64,000 nt of DNA from positions 1 to 64,000 of the forward strand of contig MAAR01000016.1 in NCBI GenBank assembly GCA_002162765.1. The letters are read 5' to 3'. The notes under the pieces are model-generated. The model saw only the letters and a program-made list of their open reading frames with translations, was not told the DNA's origin and did no database searches. Origin of the DNA: Flavobacteriales bacterium 34_180_T64. GTDB taxonomy: Bacteria > Bacteroidota > Bacteroidia > Flavobacteriales > Flavobacteriaceae. Each line of letters starts with the position of its first letter. Position 1 is the first letter of the stretch. Both the position numbers and the translations under genes were made by a program. This document shows, piece after piece, positions 53,407 through 62,619 of the stretch.

Positions 53407-54033
53407 TTAGATAACGTGGTTAAAGATCATAAAAAAATGACAAATTGCTCCTGCCAAAACAAACACATGCCAAATAACATGAAAATAGGGCACTTTATGA
53501 AGCGCGTAAAAAACAATTCCAATGGTATAAAATAATCCTCCGGCAAATAGCCATAGAATACCATCACTTCCTAGAGCATCTGAAAGATTTAAAAAATCAA
53601 ATACAATTAACCAACCCATAACTAAATAGAGTAAGGTGGAAAATAATTCATATTTGCCAGTAAAAAATAATTTTAAAATCACGCCAAAAGCAGCAATTCC
53701 CCAAACCGTCCAAAACAGAGGCCAACCTAAACTTTCAGAAAGCGATATTAATAAAACGGGCGTATATGTTCCTGCAATGAGTAGATAAATACTAATATGA
53801 TCAACGATTCTAAAGTAGTGTTTCCGTTTTTCACCTTTCACGGCATGATAAAATGTTGAAGCCAAAAACAGAATAATAATTGAAATTCCATAAACAATGA
53901 CGCTAAACAAACTATAAGGTCTATCCTCAGCACTAAAAACAATCAGCAATACCAACCCAGCAATTCCAAGCGCAGCACCAACACCATGACTCCATGCATT
54001 TAGTTGTTCTTCCCTTTTCGATTGTATTCGCAT
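53407..54033 (-). CDS. Hemolysin III family (TrhA/YqfA, PAQR-type) membrane protein
   Basis: This 208-residue protein has seven transmembrane helices and the family motifs NAWSHGVGAALGIAG, FLASTFYHAVKG and a last HVIWHVFVLAGAICHFFMIF. The conserved histidines (SHG, YH, WH..H) form the predicted metal site of progestin receptor-type (PAQR) proteins. Despite the name, these are not proven toxins and are tied to membrane energetics or lipid homeostasis. Its start is adjacent to the DUF4294 stop (1 bp apart). Confidence 0.9.
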   Translation of the reverse strand: MRIQSKREEQLNAWSHGVGAALGIAGLVLLIVFSAEDRPYSLFSVIVYGISIIILFLASTFYHAVKGEKRKHYFRIVDHISIYLLIAGTYTPVLLISLSESLGWPLFWTVWGIAAFGVILKLFFTGKYELFSTLLYLVMGWLIVFDFLNLSDALGSDGILWLFAGGLFYTIGIVFYALHKVPYFHVIWHVFVLAGAICHFFMIFNHVI

Positions 54034-54723
54034 TTATTCTTTAATTATTTCTTCACTTTTTTCCTCTAACCATTTATCAGAAATCTCATAAAAGTCAAAT
54101 TCTATCGCTGGTTTTTGTCGCTCTAATTTACGATTTTGAAATGCCCGCTCTAGAATATCTTCAATATAAAAATCTTCTTTCACATGCATTGGATCAAATT
54201 CTCGTTTTAATGAAATATCGAATAATTTAGCGGTACTGTTAAACCAAAAGGCGCGCCAACCATTTCGAAGTTCCTTAATCAGTTCAAACGTAGTTTTACC
54301 CGTTTGCCTATGAATGAGTTTGACAAGGATTTGCCCTTCGGTACGTGTTAATTTTTTCAACTCTGCCGAAAATTCATCCTCAATATACCTTTGAATTTTT
54401 TTTGCATACCGCTTTTTATCGCGCTTTTTTTCAAGCGTAGCTAACCTTTCGTTTAAGGTAGTTAATCGTTCAGCGGCTAGTTTCGCATAAGGATATACTT
54501 TAAGCGTCTTACGTTTTAAAATAAGGTACTTAATACGCTCATCCTTATTCTTAAATTTTAATTTATTAAGAATCAACACCTCATCCAAATCGATGATTTT
54601 TTTTGGGATAGAATCTCCTTCTATATAATAGTATTCCACTTCAGTAGTGTCTTGCTCTATGACACGCTTTTGTGAAACCACTAGTAAAGGAATAAAAAGG
54701 AATAAATATATTAAATGCTTCAT
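54034..54723 (-). CDS. DUF4294 domain protein
   Basis: This 229-residue exported protein has a signal peptide MKHLIYLFLFIPLLVVSQ, then DTTEVEYYYIEGDSIPKKIIDLDEVLIL. The charged helical part (RIKYLILKRKTLKVYPYAKLAAERLTTLNERLATLEKK) and the late LRNGWRAFWFNSTAKLFDISLKREFDP are the DUF4294 core. Function unknown. It is first in an operon with hemolysin III and GNAT genes. A TAATTTTG box about 45 nt upstream may be its -7 element. Confidence 0.86.
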   Translation of the reverse strand: MKHLIYLFLFIPLLVVSQKRVIEQDTTEVEYYYIEGDSIPKKIIDLDEVLILNKLKFKNKDERIKYLILKRKTLKVYPYAKLAAERLTTLNERLATLEKKRDKKRYAKKIQRYIEDEFSAELKKLTRTEGQILVKLIHRQTGKTTFELIKELRNGWRAFWFNSTAKLFDISLKREFDPMHVKEDFYIEDILERAFQNRKLERQKPAIEFDFYEISDKWLEEKSEEIIKE

Positions 54724-54849
54724 TGCTGATATTAAATCTAAAACCGTTCCAAAATTGAAATCAAAATTACGGATTTACCTATAGTAAAACCTTAAAATTG
54801 AATTAATATTATCTACGAATATGACTTATTTAATCAACTTTTGTAACAC

Positions 54850-54885
54850 AAAAAAGCTCATAGCCTAAATACAGCTATGAGCTTC
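54850..54885 (-). terminator. Terminator of the ABC permease/M1 peptidase gene
   Basis: AAGCTCATAGC (54854-54864) pairs with GCTATGAGCTT (54875-54885), followed on the minus strand by a T-run (A-run at 54849-54855). It lies about 30 bp after the stop of the 54914 gene. Confidence 0.8.
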
Positions 54886-54913
54886 ATTACTAAATATAAA
54901 CTAAGACCCCTAT

Positions 54914-57900
54914 TTACAGCTCCCTTCTGTTATCGTTTGAGTTGGTATCTATCAATTTATTATAAGGATCTACACCTACTTCGGTAGGTTTTTCGTCAAC
55001 AATAATTGTGATTTTATTATTTATTTCGGTGATTTTATGTTTCTTTAAATACAGCTCTATTTCTTTCTTTTTACCATCTTCTTGCTCCTCTTCTGCAAAT
55101 ACACCAATATCTATATAATCAGCTAATATCAAAGACAATTCTGGTTTTTTCATTTTTTCAGTCTTATAAATCAACGAATCACCTACGTTTTCACCATAAA
55201 AACGTTTCCCTTTTTCATCGTTTCTGTATTTACTGACATTAAACTCGATATCTACTTGAAATTTTCCATTATCTAATTCGGTTGAGCTAACATCTACAAT
55301 CCTATTTTTATACAAGGTTATCGTTTCGAACATATCTTTAATAACATATTGCAGGCTGTCTGGTGTAACTTCTCTAATATGATTTACCATATCAATTGAT
55401 GTTGTATAAGGCGCTTCTTGAAATTTCACTTTTTCAACATAGGTTTTCAGTGCTCCATTTAAAACAGCTTCTCCTATATAATCACTCAATGCATAAAACA
55501 CCAAAGAGCCTTTCTGATAACGAATATAACCCTGTCCATCATTATACATCAATGGTTTTTCCCGCTTAGCCTCAAACGTTCTTTGGGTTAAATAATCATC
55601 TAATGATTTCTTTAAAAATTTACGCATTTTATCCTTACCTTGTTGATGTTCTAAAACCTTCAACGACACATACTCTGATAAACTTTCAGATAGCATTGTG
55701 GCTCCTAAAACATCCGCTCCAATAACTTGATGTGCCCACCACTGATGTGCGACCTCATGTACTGTAATAGCGAACGGATAATCAACGCCTCCCTCATCTG
55801 TATCATCAACATCAGCTATAAAACCTGCATCGCCTGCAAATGGTATTGTATTTGGAAATGATTGCGCGAAACTTCCACTTGGAAACTCTACAATTCGCAG
55901 TTGCTTGTGCTGATAAGGGCTGAAATTTTTAGAATTATAATCTAATGATGCTTTCATGCCTTTCATCATACGTTCCAAATTAAACTCATGATCTTTATGA
56001 TAGTAAATCTCAAGGTTAACATCATTCCACTTGTCTTTTACCACTTCATATTTCGCCGAGTTGAACGCATAAAAATTTAATATTTTGCTATCCATCTTAT
56101 AATGGAAATAACGACGCCCATCTTCAATCCACTCCTTTTGCAAATAACCAGGAGCAATCGCAATTTGATCTTCAGATGTACTTACTGTGGCCTCAAAATC
56201 AATCCAATCGGCATCTTTCGATATGTATGTATTTGCCAAAGCAGTAGAATCTGAAGGATGCGGCTTCAAATTATTCGGAGGTAAATCATACTTCTTTCGT
56301 GTTTCATCGTCAGACAATTCTCCACCAGGATAACCCATCGATGGGAACATTTGAAAATTATTTAAAAAAGTTCCATTATTTATGACAGGCGAATTTCTTC
56401 GCAACCATGAATTAGGCTTATTATTTAAACTGAAACTCAATTCTAAACTATCACCTGGCTGAAGCGCTTGCTTCAACTCAAATATGTCAAAATTATAAAT
56501 GGTGTCTTCAGATATTAAAGTGTTTTCCTTATTGAATTCAAACGTACTTGGATATGCATTATGATTCACTAAAAGACTGTCAATAGCCACTTCAGATTTA
56601 TTAACCATAATATAAGTTCCGTCAGCATCAAAATTTAATTTATCGGGAAAAATATTCACGTTTACATTTACGGATACAATCCGTGGCTGAGCCATGTTTT
56701 CATATTGCTTATAAAGCTTTTCCCATTCAACGGTTTGCAATTCTCTCTCCTTTGAGGAAATTCTTTCATTTAAAATATTATTCTCTTGATAGATCTTAAA
56801 TCCAAAAAATAAAAATGCTATTAAACACACTGAAAACCCTATCAAAGTCAATCCTCTAAACCTCGATTTCGCAATGGATAAACGCTCTTTAAAAGAGTGT
56901 GGCAACCCTCTAACCCACAACAAACTCGCCGTTATTAAAAGTATTAATCCACCTAAAATCCAATAGACTTTATAAATCAAATATCTAGAAATAGAAGACC
57001 CATAACCATTCATGTCAGAATATCTGAAACGTGGCCCTTCATTATATTTAAACACATTTTGCTCTATCCCAGCAAAGCTCAAAAATGGCATTCCAATAAG
57101 GACAATCAATAGAAGAAACAATCCTAAGTACAAGTTTTTAACCAGTGTTTGTACAAATAATGCCAACAGTGCCCAAACAATAAAGTTTAAGAATTTCAAA
57201 ATATAGAGTTCATATAAATAATGACCAATCTCAAAATTGTAATAGCCATTGTATATTTGAATTAGCATACCTCCAATCATAATTATAAGTAGCAATATCA
57301 CTTGCATTTTCAATAATGCGATGAGTTTAGAACCCAATAAAGTCCAATTTGGAATTGGTGTGACATCAATTAAATGATTTACTTGAGAAATCTTACTGCG
57401 ATGGATTAACATTCCAGCATATAGAAACGTAAGAATATTAATAAACAAAGTGAAAAATGATCCTGGAATTAATAACATTTGCCATGTCATTGGATAGGTT
57501 TTCGTTCCAAAGGCCTGCCCTAATGCAGTCGATGAAATTAAAATGAAAACCAGCCCAACCAGTACAATACTAATAAATGGCCAGCTTTTAATGATGTATT
57601 TAAAATCTATGTTGGATAATTTCCAAGTGGTCTTTAAATTTTGAAGAAAAGAATAGCTAAAATTCACTTTAGGCAAATTGATTCTTGTAATGCCTCCAAA
57701 GTTACTTTTAGTAGTACGCTCACCGATTTGTTTACGGAAGCTAAACGTTAATGCATTTTGACTAAATTTAAAATATTTGTAAACAAATCCAAATACCAAA
57801 CTAGCGATACCAAGCCATAATAATCGATTATAAATTATAATCCCTTTGACAGGCAATAATTGTTCATTCTGCTCAGAAACTGTCCAATAACGCGTATAAT

Positions 57901-58564
57901 AATTTGCAGCTTCAGCTCCATATGGATCCAACAGCGCAGAGATGTATCTATTATCAGGATCAGACAATAAATTTGCCACAATACCTTGAACAAGCATAAT
58001 TAAAATAATTGTGATAAATCCTGCGGCTATATTTCTCGTAAAGGTGACCACAGCGAAAACTATCGCTCCAAATAATAACACATTCGGAATTATATAAACA
58101 AAATACGATTGGAAATATGCAGCAAAACTAAATGGCCCAACAATATCTCCATTGGTTCCAGGCATCCTAAATCCTAAAAACATCCCTAATCCGATTGCAA
58201 GTACAATTATTGTAACAATAGTTAATCCACTAAAAAATTTGGCGAATAAATAATTCGCTTTAGTAAAAGGATACGAATACAAAATGGTATGCATTTCACT
58301 TTTGTAATCTCTGTAAATCGTAGCTCCAATTATTGACGGAAACAAAAAGAAAATGAATGTCGTTAAGCCATTAAATAATCCGGTTACTCCTATTGGTGAA
58401 TTTACAATTCTAGAGGATCCAGTGGTTACGGTTAAAAAATCGAAAATTCCTGCCGAGCTTGCCGATAGAAATAAGGCTAAAAAAAAGAAAATAGCCATGT
58501 ATATGTAAAATGCTGGTTTCTTAAACCAGTATTTTAATTCGTGAAGAAATATTGTAGAAAACAT
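54914..58564 (-). CDS. ABC-2 permease fused to M1 family aminopeptidase
   Basis: I start at ATG 58564 (MFSTIFLHELKYWFKKP), giving 1216 residues. A TTG start 42 bp earlier would overlap the ATPase stop. The first half (about 1-600) is an ABC-2 type permease with two sets of transmembrane helices. The second half is a M1 metallopeptidase with the zinc motif HEVAHQWWAHQ around residue 936 and the third ligand in LSESLSEYV. It follows its ATPase in one operon. The fusion suggests that the transporter and protease act together at the inner membrane, with the protease facing the periplasm. The substrate is unknown. Confidence 0.9.
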   Translation of the reverse strand: MFSTIFLHELKYWFKKPAFYIYMAIFFFLALFLSASSAGIFDFLTVTTGSSRIVNSPIGVTGLFNGLTTFIFFLFPSIIGATIYRDYKSEMHTILYSYPFTKANYLFAKFFSGLTIVTIIVLAIGLGMFLGFRMPGTNGDIVGPFSFAAYFQSYFVYIIPNVLLFGAIVFAVVTFTRNIAAGFITIILIMLVQGIVANLLSDPDNRYISALLDPYGAEAANYYTRYWTVSEQNEQLLPVKGIIIYNRLLWLGIASLVFGFVYKYFKFSQNALTFSFRKQIGERTTKSNFGGITRINLPKVNFSYSFLQNLKTTWKLSNIDFKYIIKSWPFISIVLVGLVFILISSTALGQAFGTKTYPMTWQMLLIPGSFFTLFINILTFLYAGMLIHRSKISQVNHLIDVTPIPNWTLLGSKLIALLKMQVILLLIIMIGGMLIQIYNGYYNFEIGHYLYELYILKFLNFIVWALLALFVQTLVKNLYLGLFLLLIVLIGMPFLSFAGIEQNVFKYNEGPRFRYSDMNGYGSSISRYLIYKVYWILGGLILLITASLLWVRGLPHSFKERLSIAKSRFRGLTLIGFSVCLIAFLFFGFKIYQENNILNERISSKERELQTVEWEKLYKQYENMAQPRIVSVNVNVNIFPDKLNFDADGTYIMVNKSEVAIDSLLVNHNAYPSTFEFNKENTLISEDTIYNFDIFELKQALQPGDSLELSFSLNNKPNSWLRRNSPVINNGTFLNNFQMFPSMGYPGGELSDDETRKKYDLPPNNLKPHPSDSTALANTYISKDADWIDFEATVSTSEDQIAIAPGYLQKEWIEDGRRYFHYKMDSKILNFYAFNSAKYEVVKDKWNDVNLEIYYHKDHEFNLERMMKGMKASLDYNSKNFSPYQHKQLRIVEFPSGSFAQSFPNTIPFAGDAGFIADVDDTDEGGVDYPFAITVHEVAHQWWAHQVIGADVLGATMLSESLSEYVSLKVLEHQQGKDKMRKFLKKSLDDYLTQRTFEAKREKPLMYNDGQGYIRYQKGSLVFYALSDYIGEAVLNGALKTYVEKVKFQEAPYTTSIDMVNHIREVTPDSLQYVIKDMFETITLYKNRIVDVSSTELDNGKFQVDIEFNVSKYRNDEKGKRFYGENVGDSLIYKTEKMKKPELSLILADYIDIGVFAEEEQEDGKKKEIELYLKKHKITEINNKITIIVDEKPTEVGVDPYNKLIDTNSNDNRREL

Positions 58565-58598
58565 CTGTGTAGTTTTAGTGTATTGAAAGACCTCTTTA

Positions 58599-59486
58599 TT
58601 AGGCAAGAATTGATTCTTCTTCCTTTAACGCAATAAAATAGACATCGTCTAATTGTGGTTGTGCTTCTTGAAAATCTGCATCTGGCTTTTCTACCGCATG
58701 TACTCTTACATTTAAGGTATTATCTTGATTGTAGTTAGAAGACAACACATTAAAATTACTTTCAATAGCCTCTAAATCGTCACGTTCAATTATTTTGGTC
58801 CAGATTTGCCCTTCAATTTCTGAAGTAGCCTCAGTTGGTGTAGTGTGTTTCAAAATTCGTCCTCCATTCAAAATTGCCATTTCGTTACAAAGCTCTTTTA
58901 CATCCTCCACAATATGGGTAGAAAATATAACTGTGCAATTTGTTCCTACTTCACGCAATACATTTAAAAATCGATGACGTTCGGCTGGATCAAGTCCAGC
59001 TGTAGGCTCGTCTACAATAATAAGTTTGGGATTATTTAATAACAGTTGTGCAATTCCAAAACGCTGCTTCATCCCTCCAGAATATCCAGCGACATGCTTT
59101 TTTCTTACATCATATAAATTCGTGATTTCCAACACTTCTTTGACCAATGCTTTACGATCAGATTTTGAGCTTACCCCTTTCAGCGTAGCGAAGTAATCCA
59201 ACAAATCTTCAGCGGACATTTTAGGATATACTCCGAACGATTGCGGCAAATAACCTAATATCTTCCGCAACTCCATTTTATCATCAAGCACATTGATATC
59301 TCCAAATTCTATCGATCCTGAATCTGGACTTTGAAGTGTTGCTATGGTACGCATCAAAGACGATTTACCTGCGCCATTTGGGCCGAGCAATCCGAACATT
59401 CCTGTCCCAATTTCAAGACTCAAATTATCAATAGCCTTCACGCCATTCTTGTAGGTTTTTGTTAATTCTTTGATGACTAACTTCAT
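58599..59486 (-). CDS. ABC transporter ATP-binding protein
   Basis: This 295-residue protein has Walker A GLLGPNGAGKSSL (about 32-44), signature YSGGMKQRFGIAQLLL (about 139-154) and Walker B LIIVDEPTAGLDP (about 160-172), with an H-loop in FSTHIVEDV. It is the ATPase for the permease-peptidase fusion encoded downstream, whose start lies 35 bp beyond its stop. It is divergent from the M42 gene. Confidence 0.95.
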   Translation of the reverse strand: MKLVIKELTKTYKNGVKAIDNLSLEIGTGMFGLLGPNGAGKSSLMRTIATLQSPDSGSIEFGDINVLDDKMELRKILGYLPQSFGVYPKMSAEDLLDYFATLKGVSSKSDRKALVKEVLEITNLYDVRKKHVAGYSGGMKQRFGIAQLLLNNPKLIIVDEPTAGLDPAERHRFLNVLREVGTNCTVIFSTHIVEDVKELCNEMAILNGGRILKHTTPTEATSEIEGQIWTKIIERDDLEAIESNFNVLSSNYNQDNTLNVRVHAVEKPDADFQEAQPQLDDVYFIALKEEESILA

Positions 59487-59589
59487 TATATTATGTTTTA
59501 AATTAAAATTATTAGCTCATTAGTATAAAAATAACAAGTATAGTTACAAATATTCTTTTAACAAGTACGAATAACTAAAGAAATCCTAC

Positions 59590-59597
59590 TATTTTTA
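59590..59597 (+). promoter_or_regulatory. Possible -7 box upstream of the M42 gene
   Basis: TATTTTTA at 59590-59597 would place the transcript start near 59602, giving a leader of about 55 nt. The leader contains a short open frame of seven codons at 59617-59640. Confidence 0.35.
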
Positions 59598-59657
59598 CAA
59601 AATACTCAAACGAAAAATGAAGCCGAATTTAGAGGCTTAAAAATAAAATACAATCTT

Positions 59658-60746
59658 ATGGCAAAAAAAAGCATTCTCAATAAAAAATCAATCGATTTTC
59701 TAGAAGCCTATTTAAACAACGCAGCTCCTACCGGATACGAATGGGAAGGTCAAAAAATTTGGATGAATTATCTAAAACCTTATGTTGATGAATTTATAAC
59801 AGATACCTACGGAAATGCTGTTGGAGTTATTAACCCTGAGGCTAAATACAAAGTAGTTATAGAAGGTCATGCCGATGAAATTTCATGGTATGTTAATTAT
59901 ATATCTGACAATGGACTAATTTATGTAATTAGAAATGGAGGAAGCGATCATCAAATTGCACCTAGTAAAATAGTAAATATCCATACTAAAAAAGGGATCG
60001 TAAAAGGTCTTTTTGGCTGGCCTGCAATTCACACTAGAAGTAAAGCTAAAGAAGAAGCGCCAAAACCAGATAACATTTTTATTGATACAGGCTGTACAAC
60101 TAAGGAGGAAGTTGAAAAACTTGGTGTTCATGTGGGTTGTGTAATTACCTATCCTGATGAATTTCATATACTAAACAAAAACAAGTTTGTTTGTCGCGCT
60201 TTAGATAATCGCATGGGTGGATTTATGATAGCGGAAGTTGCACGATTATTGAAGGAAAACAAAAAAGAGTTGCCTTTCGGATTATATGTTACTAATTCTG
60301 TTCAGGAGGAAATAGGATTGCGAGGTGCAGAAATGATTACTCAAACGATCAAACCTAATGTTGCTATAGTTACCGATGTAACACACGATACGACAACACC
60401 TATGATTGATAAAAAGAAAGAAGGTCATTTAGAAATGGGAAAAGGACCGGTAGTTGCCTTTGCTCCAGCTGTACAACAGAAATTACGTGATTTGATAACT
60501 GATACTGCTGAAGAAAAAAAGATTCCTTTTCAACGTTCAGCACTTTCAAGAGCAACCGGAACAGATACAGATGCCTTTGCATATAGCAATGGTGGTGTGG
60601 CTTCGGCTTTAATATCTTTACCATTAAGATACATGCATACAACTGTAGAAATGGTACATCGTGAAGATGTAGAAAATGTAATTAAAATGATTTACGAAAC
60701 GCTTCTTAAAATTGAAGAAGGAGAATCGTTTAGTTACTTTAAATAA
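59658..60746 (+). CDS. M42 family aminopeptidase
   Basis: This 362-residue protein has the M42 metal ligands and fold: VIEGHADEISWYV (about 72-82), FVCRALDNRMGG (about 178-189) and TNSVQEEIGLRGA (about 213-225), then AIVTDVTHDTTTP and the late RYMHTTVEMVHREDVEN. This is a dodecameric, cobalt- or zinc-dependent aminopeptidase (glutamyl aminopeptidase or cellulase M type). It lies alone, divergent from the ABC operon. Confidence 0.93.
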   Translation: MAKKSILNKKSIDFLEAYLNNAAPTGYEWEGQKIWMNYLKPYVDEFITDTYGNAVGVINPEAKYKVVIEGHADEISWYVNYISDNGLIYVIRNGGSDHQIAPSKIVNIHTKKGIVKGLFGWPAIHTRSKAKEEAPKPDNIFIDTGCTTKEEVEKLGVHVGCVITYPDEFHILNKNKFVCRALDNRMGGFMIAEVARLLKENKKELPFGLYVTNSVQEEIGLRGAEMITQTIKPNVAIVTDVTHDTTTPMIDKKKEGHLEMGKGPVVAFAPAVQQKLRDLITDTAEEKKIPFQRSALSRATGTDTDAFAYSNGGVASALISLPLRYMHTTVEMVHREDVENVIKMIYETLLKIEEGESFSYFK

Positions 60747-60784
60747 AACTAATCATACAGTAATGTTATGAAGAATGTACAGAT

Positions 60785-61333
60785 TTGGAAGAACGCATCG
60801 ACATAATTTCTAGAATTGGTGAATTGACGGGTAAATCCTGTCTGAAATCTGAGATTCATAATAAGGGCCATTATCATAATACAGCTCATATTTGGTTTTA
60901 TACCAAAGATGAAAAAATACTACTTCAACAACGTTCAAAAACGAAAGCTATTTGTCCGTTGCTTTGGGATGTTTCGGTAGCTGGACACGTCGATGCGGGC
61001 GAAACCATAGAACAAGCTGCAATACGAGAAATCAAAGAAGAAATAGGACTCGTTATATTCGAATCAGACTTAAACAAAATTGGTGTTTTTGAGTGCTTTA
61101 AATCTTATGAAAATGGTATAATCGATAACGAATTTCATCATACCTATTTAGCTAAATTAATGGTCCCGATTGAATCTCTTATACCACAGCCAGGAGAAGT
61201 AGAAGCTTTAAAATTAATTTCTTTTGAAGACTATGATATGAAGCTTAATGAAAATGTGGATAATTTACATTTTGTCAAAACGAATAAAGATGATTATGAA
61301 TTTGTTTTAAACCAAATTAAGGCGAACGTATAA
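60785..61333 (+). CDS. NUDIX hydrolase
   Basis: The start is TTG (60785). No ATG lies in frame between the upstream stop at 60761 and this codon. The 182-residue protein has a Nudix box at 67-89, with GHVDAGE, the R-E-I-K-E-E core and final IGL. LLQQRSKTK and WDVSVAGH precede it. The pattern resembles YfcD/isopentenyl-diphosphate isomerase-like Nudix proteins, but the substrate is not clear. It is 19 bp upstream of the PrsW-like gene. Confidence 0.88.
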   Translation: MEERIDIISRIGELTGKSCLKSEIHNKGHYHNTAHIWFYTKDEKILLQQRSKTKAICPLLWDVSVAGHVDAGETIEQAAIREIKEEIGLVIFESDLNKIGVFECFKSYENGIIDNEFHHTYLAKLMVPIESLIPQPGEVEALKLISFEDYDMKLNENVDNLHFVKTNKDDYEFVLNQIKANV

Positions 61334-61340
61334 TTTTCAC

Positions 61341-61348
61341 TATTTTCA
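61341..61348 (+). promoter_or_regulatory. Possible -7-like box before the PrsW gene
   Basis: TATTTTCA (two changes from TAnnTTTG) ends 4 nt before the ATG at 61353. Evidence is weak, and the gene may simply be co-transcribed with the Nudix gene. Confidence 0.25.
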
Positions 61349-61352
61349 CTAT

Positions 61353-62030
61353 ATGAATTTATTACTCATAGCAACAGCTCCTGTTTTTTTAATTATTCTT
61401 TATATATATTTTAAAGATAAATATGAGAAAGAATCAAAGCGACTCTTGTTTTTCTGTTTTCTACTTGGAGCAATAGTTAGTATCATAATTACTACCATTC
61501 TTTATTTAATATTTGATACCTTTTTACCACTTACTGATGACACGAGTGTTTTTCAGCAGTTCATTAAGGCCTTTTTTGTAGTCGGTTTAATTGAAGAATT
61601 TAGTAAATACATAATTGTTCGTTATTTCGCACAGCCAAAAAAATGGTTTAATGAGCCTTTCGACGGGATTATGTATGCCGTTATGGTCTCCATGGGTTTT
61701 GCATTTACTGAAAACATTTTTTATGTGCTAGAAGGCGGTTATCAGACAGGCATTGTACGCGCGTTTACCGCTATTCCTGCCCATGCAACCTTTGGTGTAC
61801 TTATGGGCTATTTTATGGGAAAAGCCAAGTTTTCAAAAAACAAAAAAATACAATTAAATTTACAAGGCCTACTTCTCGCTGTAGCATTTCATGGTGCCTA
61901 CGATTTTTTCTTATTTATAGAGTTCATTCCAGGTGTATGGATTGGCGCTTTTATTTCATTATTAATTGGAATAATATTCGCAAGAAGAGCGATAAAAGCA
62001 CATCAAGAGAATTCGCATTTTAACACTTAA
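61353..62030 (+). CDS. PrsW family intramembrane metalloprotease
   Basis: This 225-residue membrane protein has about seven transmembrane helices. Putative metal ligands of the PrsW/RsiW-degrading family are EE at 81-82 in GLIEEFSKY, E120 with N121 in AFTEN, H144 in IPAHATFG, and H180 with D184 in AFHGAYDF. PrsW starts degradation of anti-sigma RsiW in Bacillus. The target here is unknown. Its ATG is preceded 4 nt upstream by TATTTTCA, and it lies 19 bp after the Nudix gene. Confidence 0.9.
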   Translation: MNLLLIATAPVFLIILYIYFKDKYEKESKRLLFFCFLLGAIVSIIITTILYLIFDTFLPLTDDTSVFQQFIKAFFVVGLIEEFSKYIIVRYFAQPKKWFNEPFDGIMYAVMVSMGFAFTENIFYVLEGGYQTGIVRAFTAIPAHATFGVLMGYFMGKAKFSKNKKIQLNLQGLLLAVAFHGAYDFFLFIEFIPGVWIGAFISLLIGIIFARRAIKAHQENSHFNT

Positions 62031-62082
62031 ATCTTATTTATAAAACATGATAATACTCATATTCGATTGTCGTATTATTATA

Positions 62083-62090
62083 TAATTTTG
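62083..62090 (+). promoter_or_regulatory. -7 box of the biotin carrier protein gene
   Basis: TAATTTTG is an exact TAnnTTTG element. It places the transcript start near 62096. This supports the GTG start at 62133, because the upstream TTG (62067) would lie before the transcript start. A TTG 13 nt upstream is closer than usual. Confidence 0.45.
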
Positions 62091-62132
62091 AATCATGAAT
62101 TATTATCTTTACAACAAATCAAAATAAAATAC

Positions 62133-62618
62133 GTGAGCAATTCATTTAAAGTATCCGTCAACAATTCACATCATTTTGAAATCGATAATGAGTCCATCTC
62201 AAATCTCGATGTATTACAGACTTCAGACTCAAAATATCATGTTATACAAAATAACAAGACATATTCATCAGAAATTACTGATGCTGATTTCAATTCAAAA
62301 ACTTATAAAGTAAAAGTTAATAACAATACTTATAATATAAACATTCACAATGATTTAGATGATTTAATAAAACGGATGGGTTTTGAAATTGGTTCTACAA
62401 AAAAAGTAAATGACATCAAAGCGCCTATGCCAGGATTATTATTAGATGTCATGGTGAAAATTGGTCAAGAAGTAAAAGAAGATGAGGGGTTATTAATATT
62501 GGAAGCCATGAAAATGGAAAATGTTTTAACTGCTCCCAGAGATGGAATTATAAAATCAATTTCTGTAAATAAAGGGGATGCTGTAGATAAAAACCAATTA
62601 CTCCTAGAATTCGAATAA
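62133..62618 (+). CDS. Biotin carboxyl carrier protein of acyl-CoA carboxylase
   Basis: I start at GTG 62133 (MSNSFKVSVNNSHHFEID), giving 161 residues, because this fits the family N-terminus and lies downstream of the likely transcript start. The C-terminal biotinyl domain has the biotin-accepting lysine K127 in LEAMKMENVL, preceded by KAPMPGLLLDV and followed by GIIKSISVNKGDAV. It carries the biotin in acetyl- or propionyl-CoA carboxylase. It is directly followed by the biotin carboxylase gene (stop to start 1 bp). Confidence 0.92.
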   Translation: MSNSFKVSVNNSHHFEIDNESISNLDVLQTSDSKYHVIQNNKTYSSEITDADFNSKTYKVKVNNNTYNINIHNDLDDLIKRMGFEIGSTKKVNDIKAPMPGLLLDVMVKIGQEVKEDEGLLILEAMKMENVLTAPRDGIIKSISVNKGDAVDKNQLLLEFE

Positions 62619-62619
62619 C

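Noticed and set aside
53407-54033. Haemolytic toxin
   Set aside because: The family name is historical. The seven-helix PAQR-type pattern and lack of a signal peptide argue against a secreted toxin.
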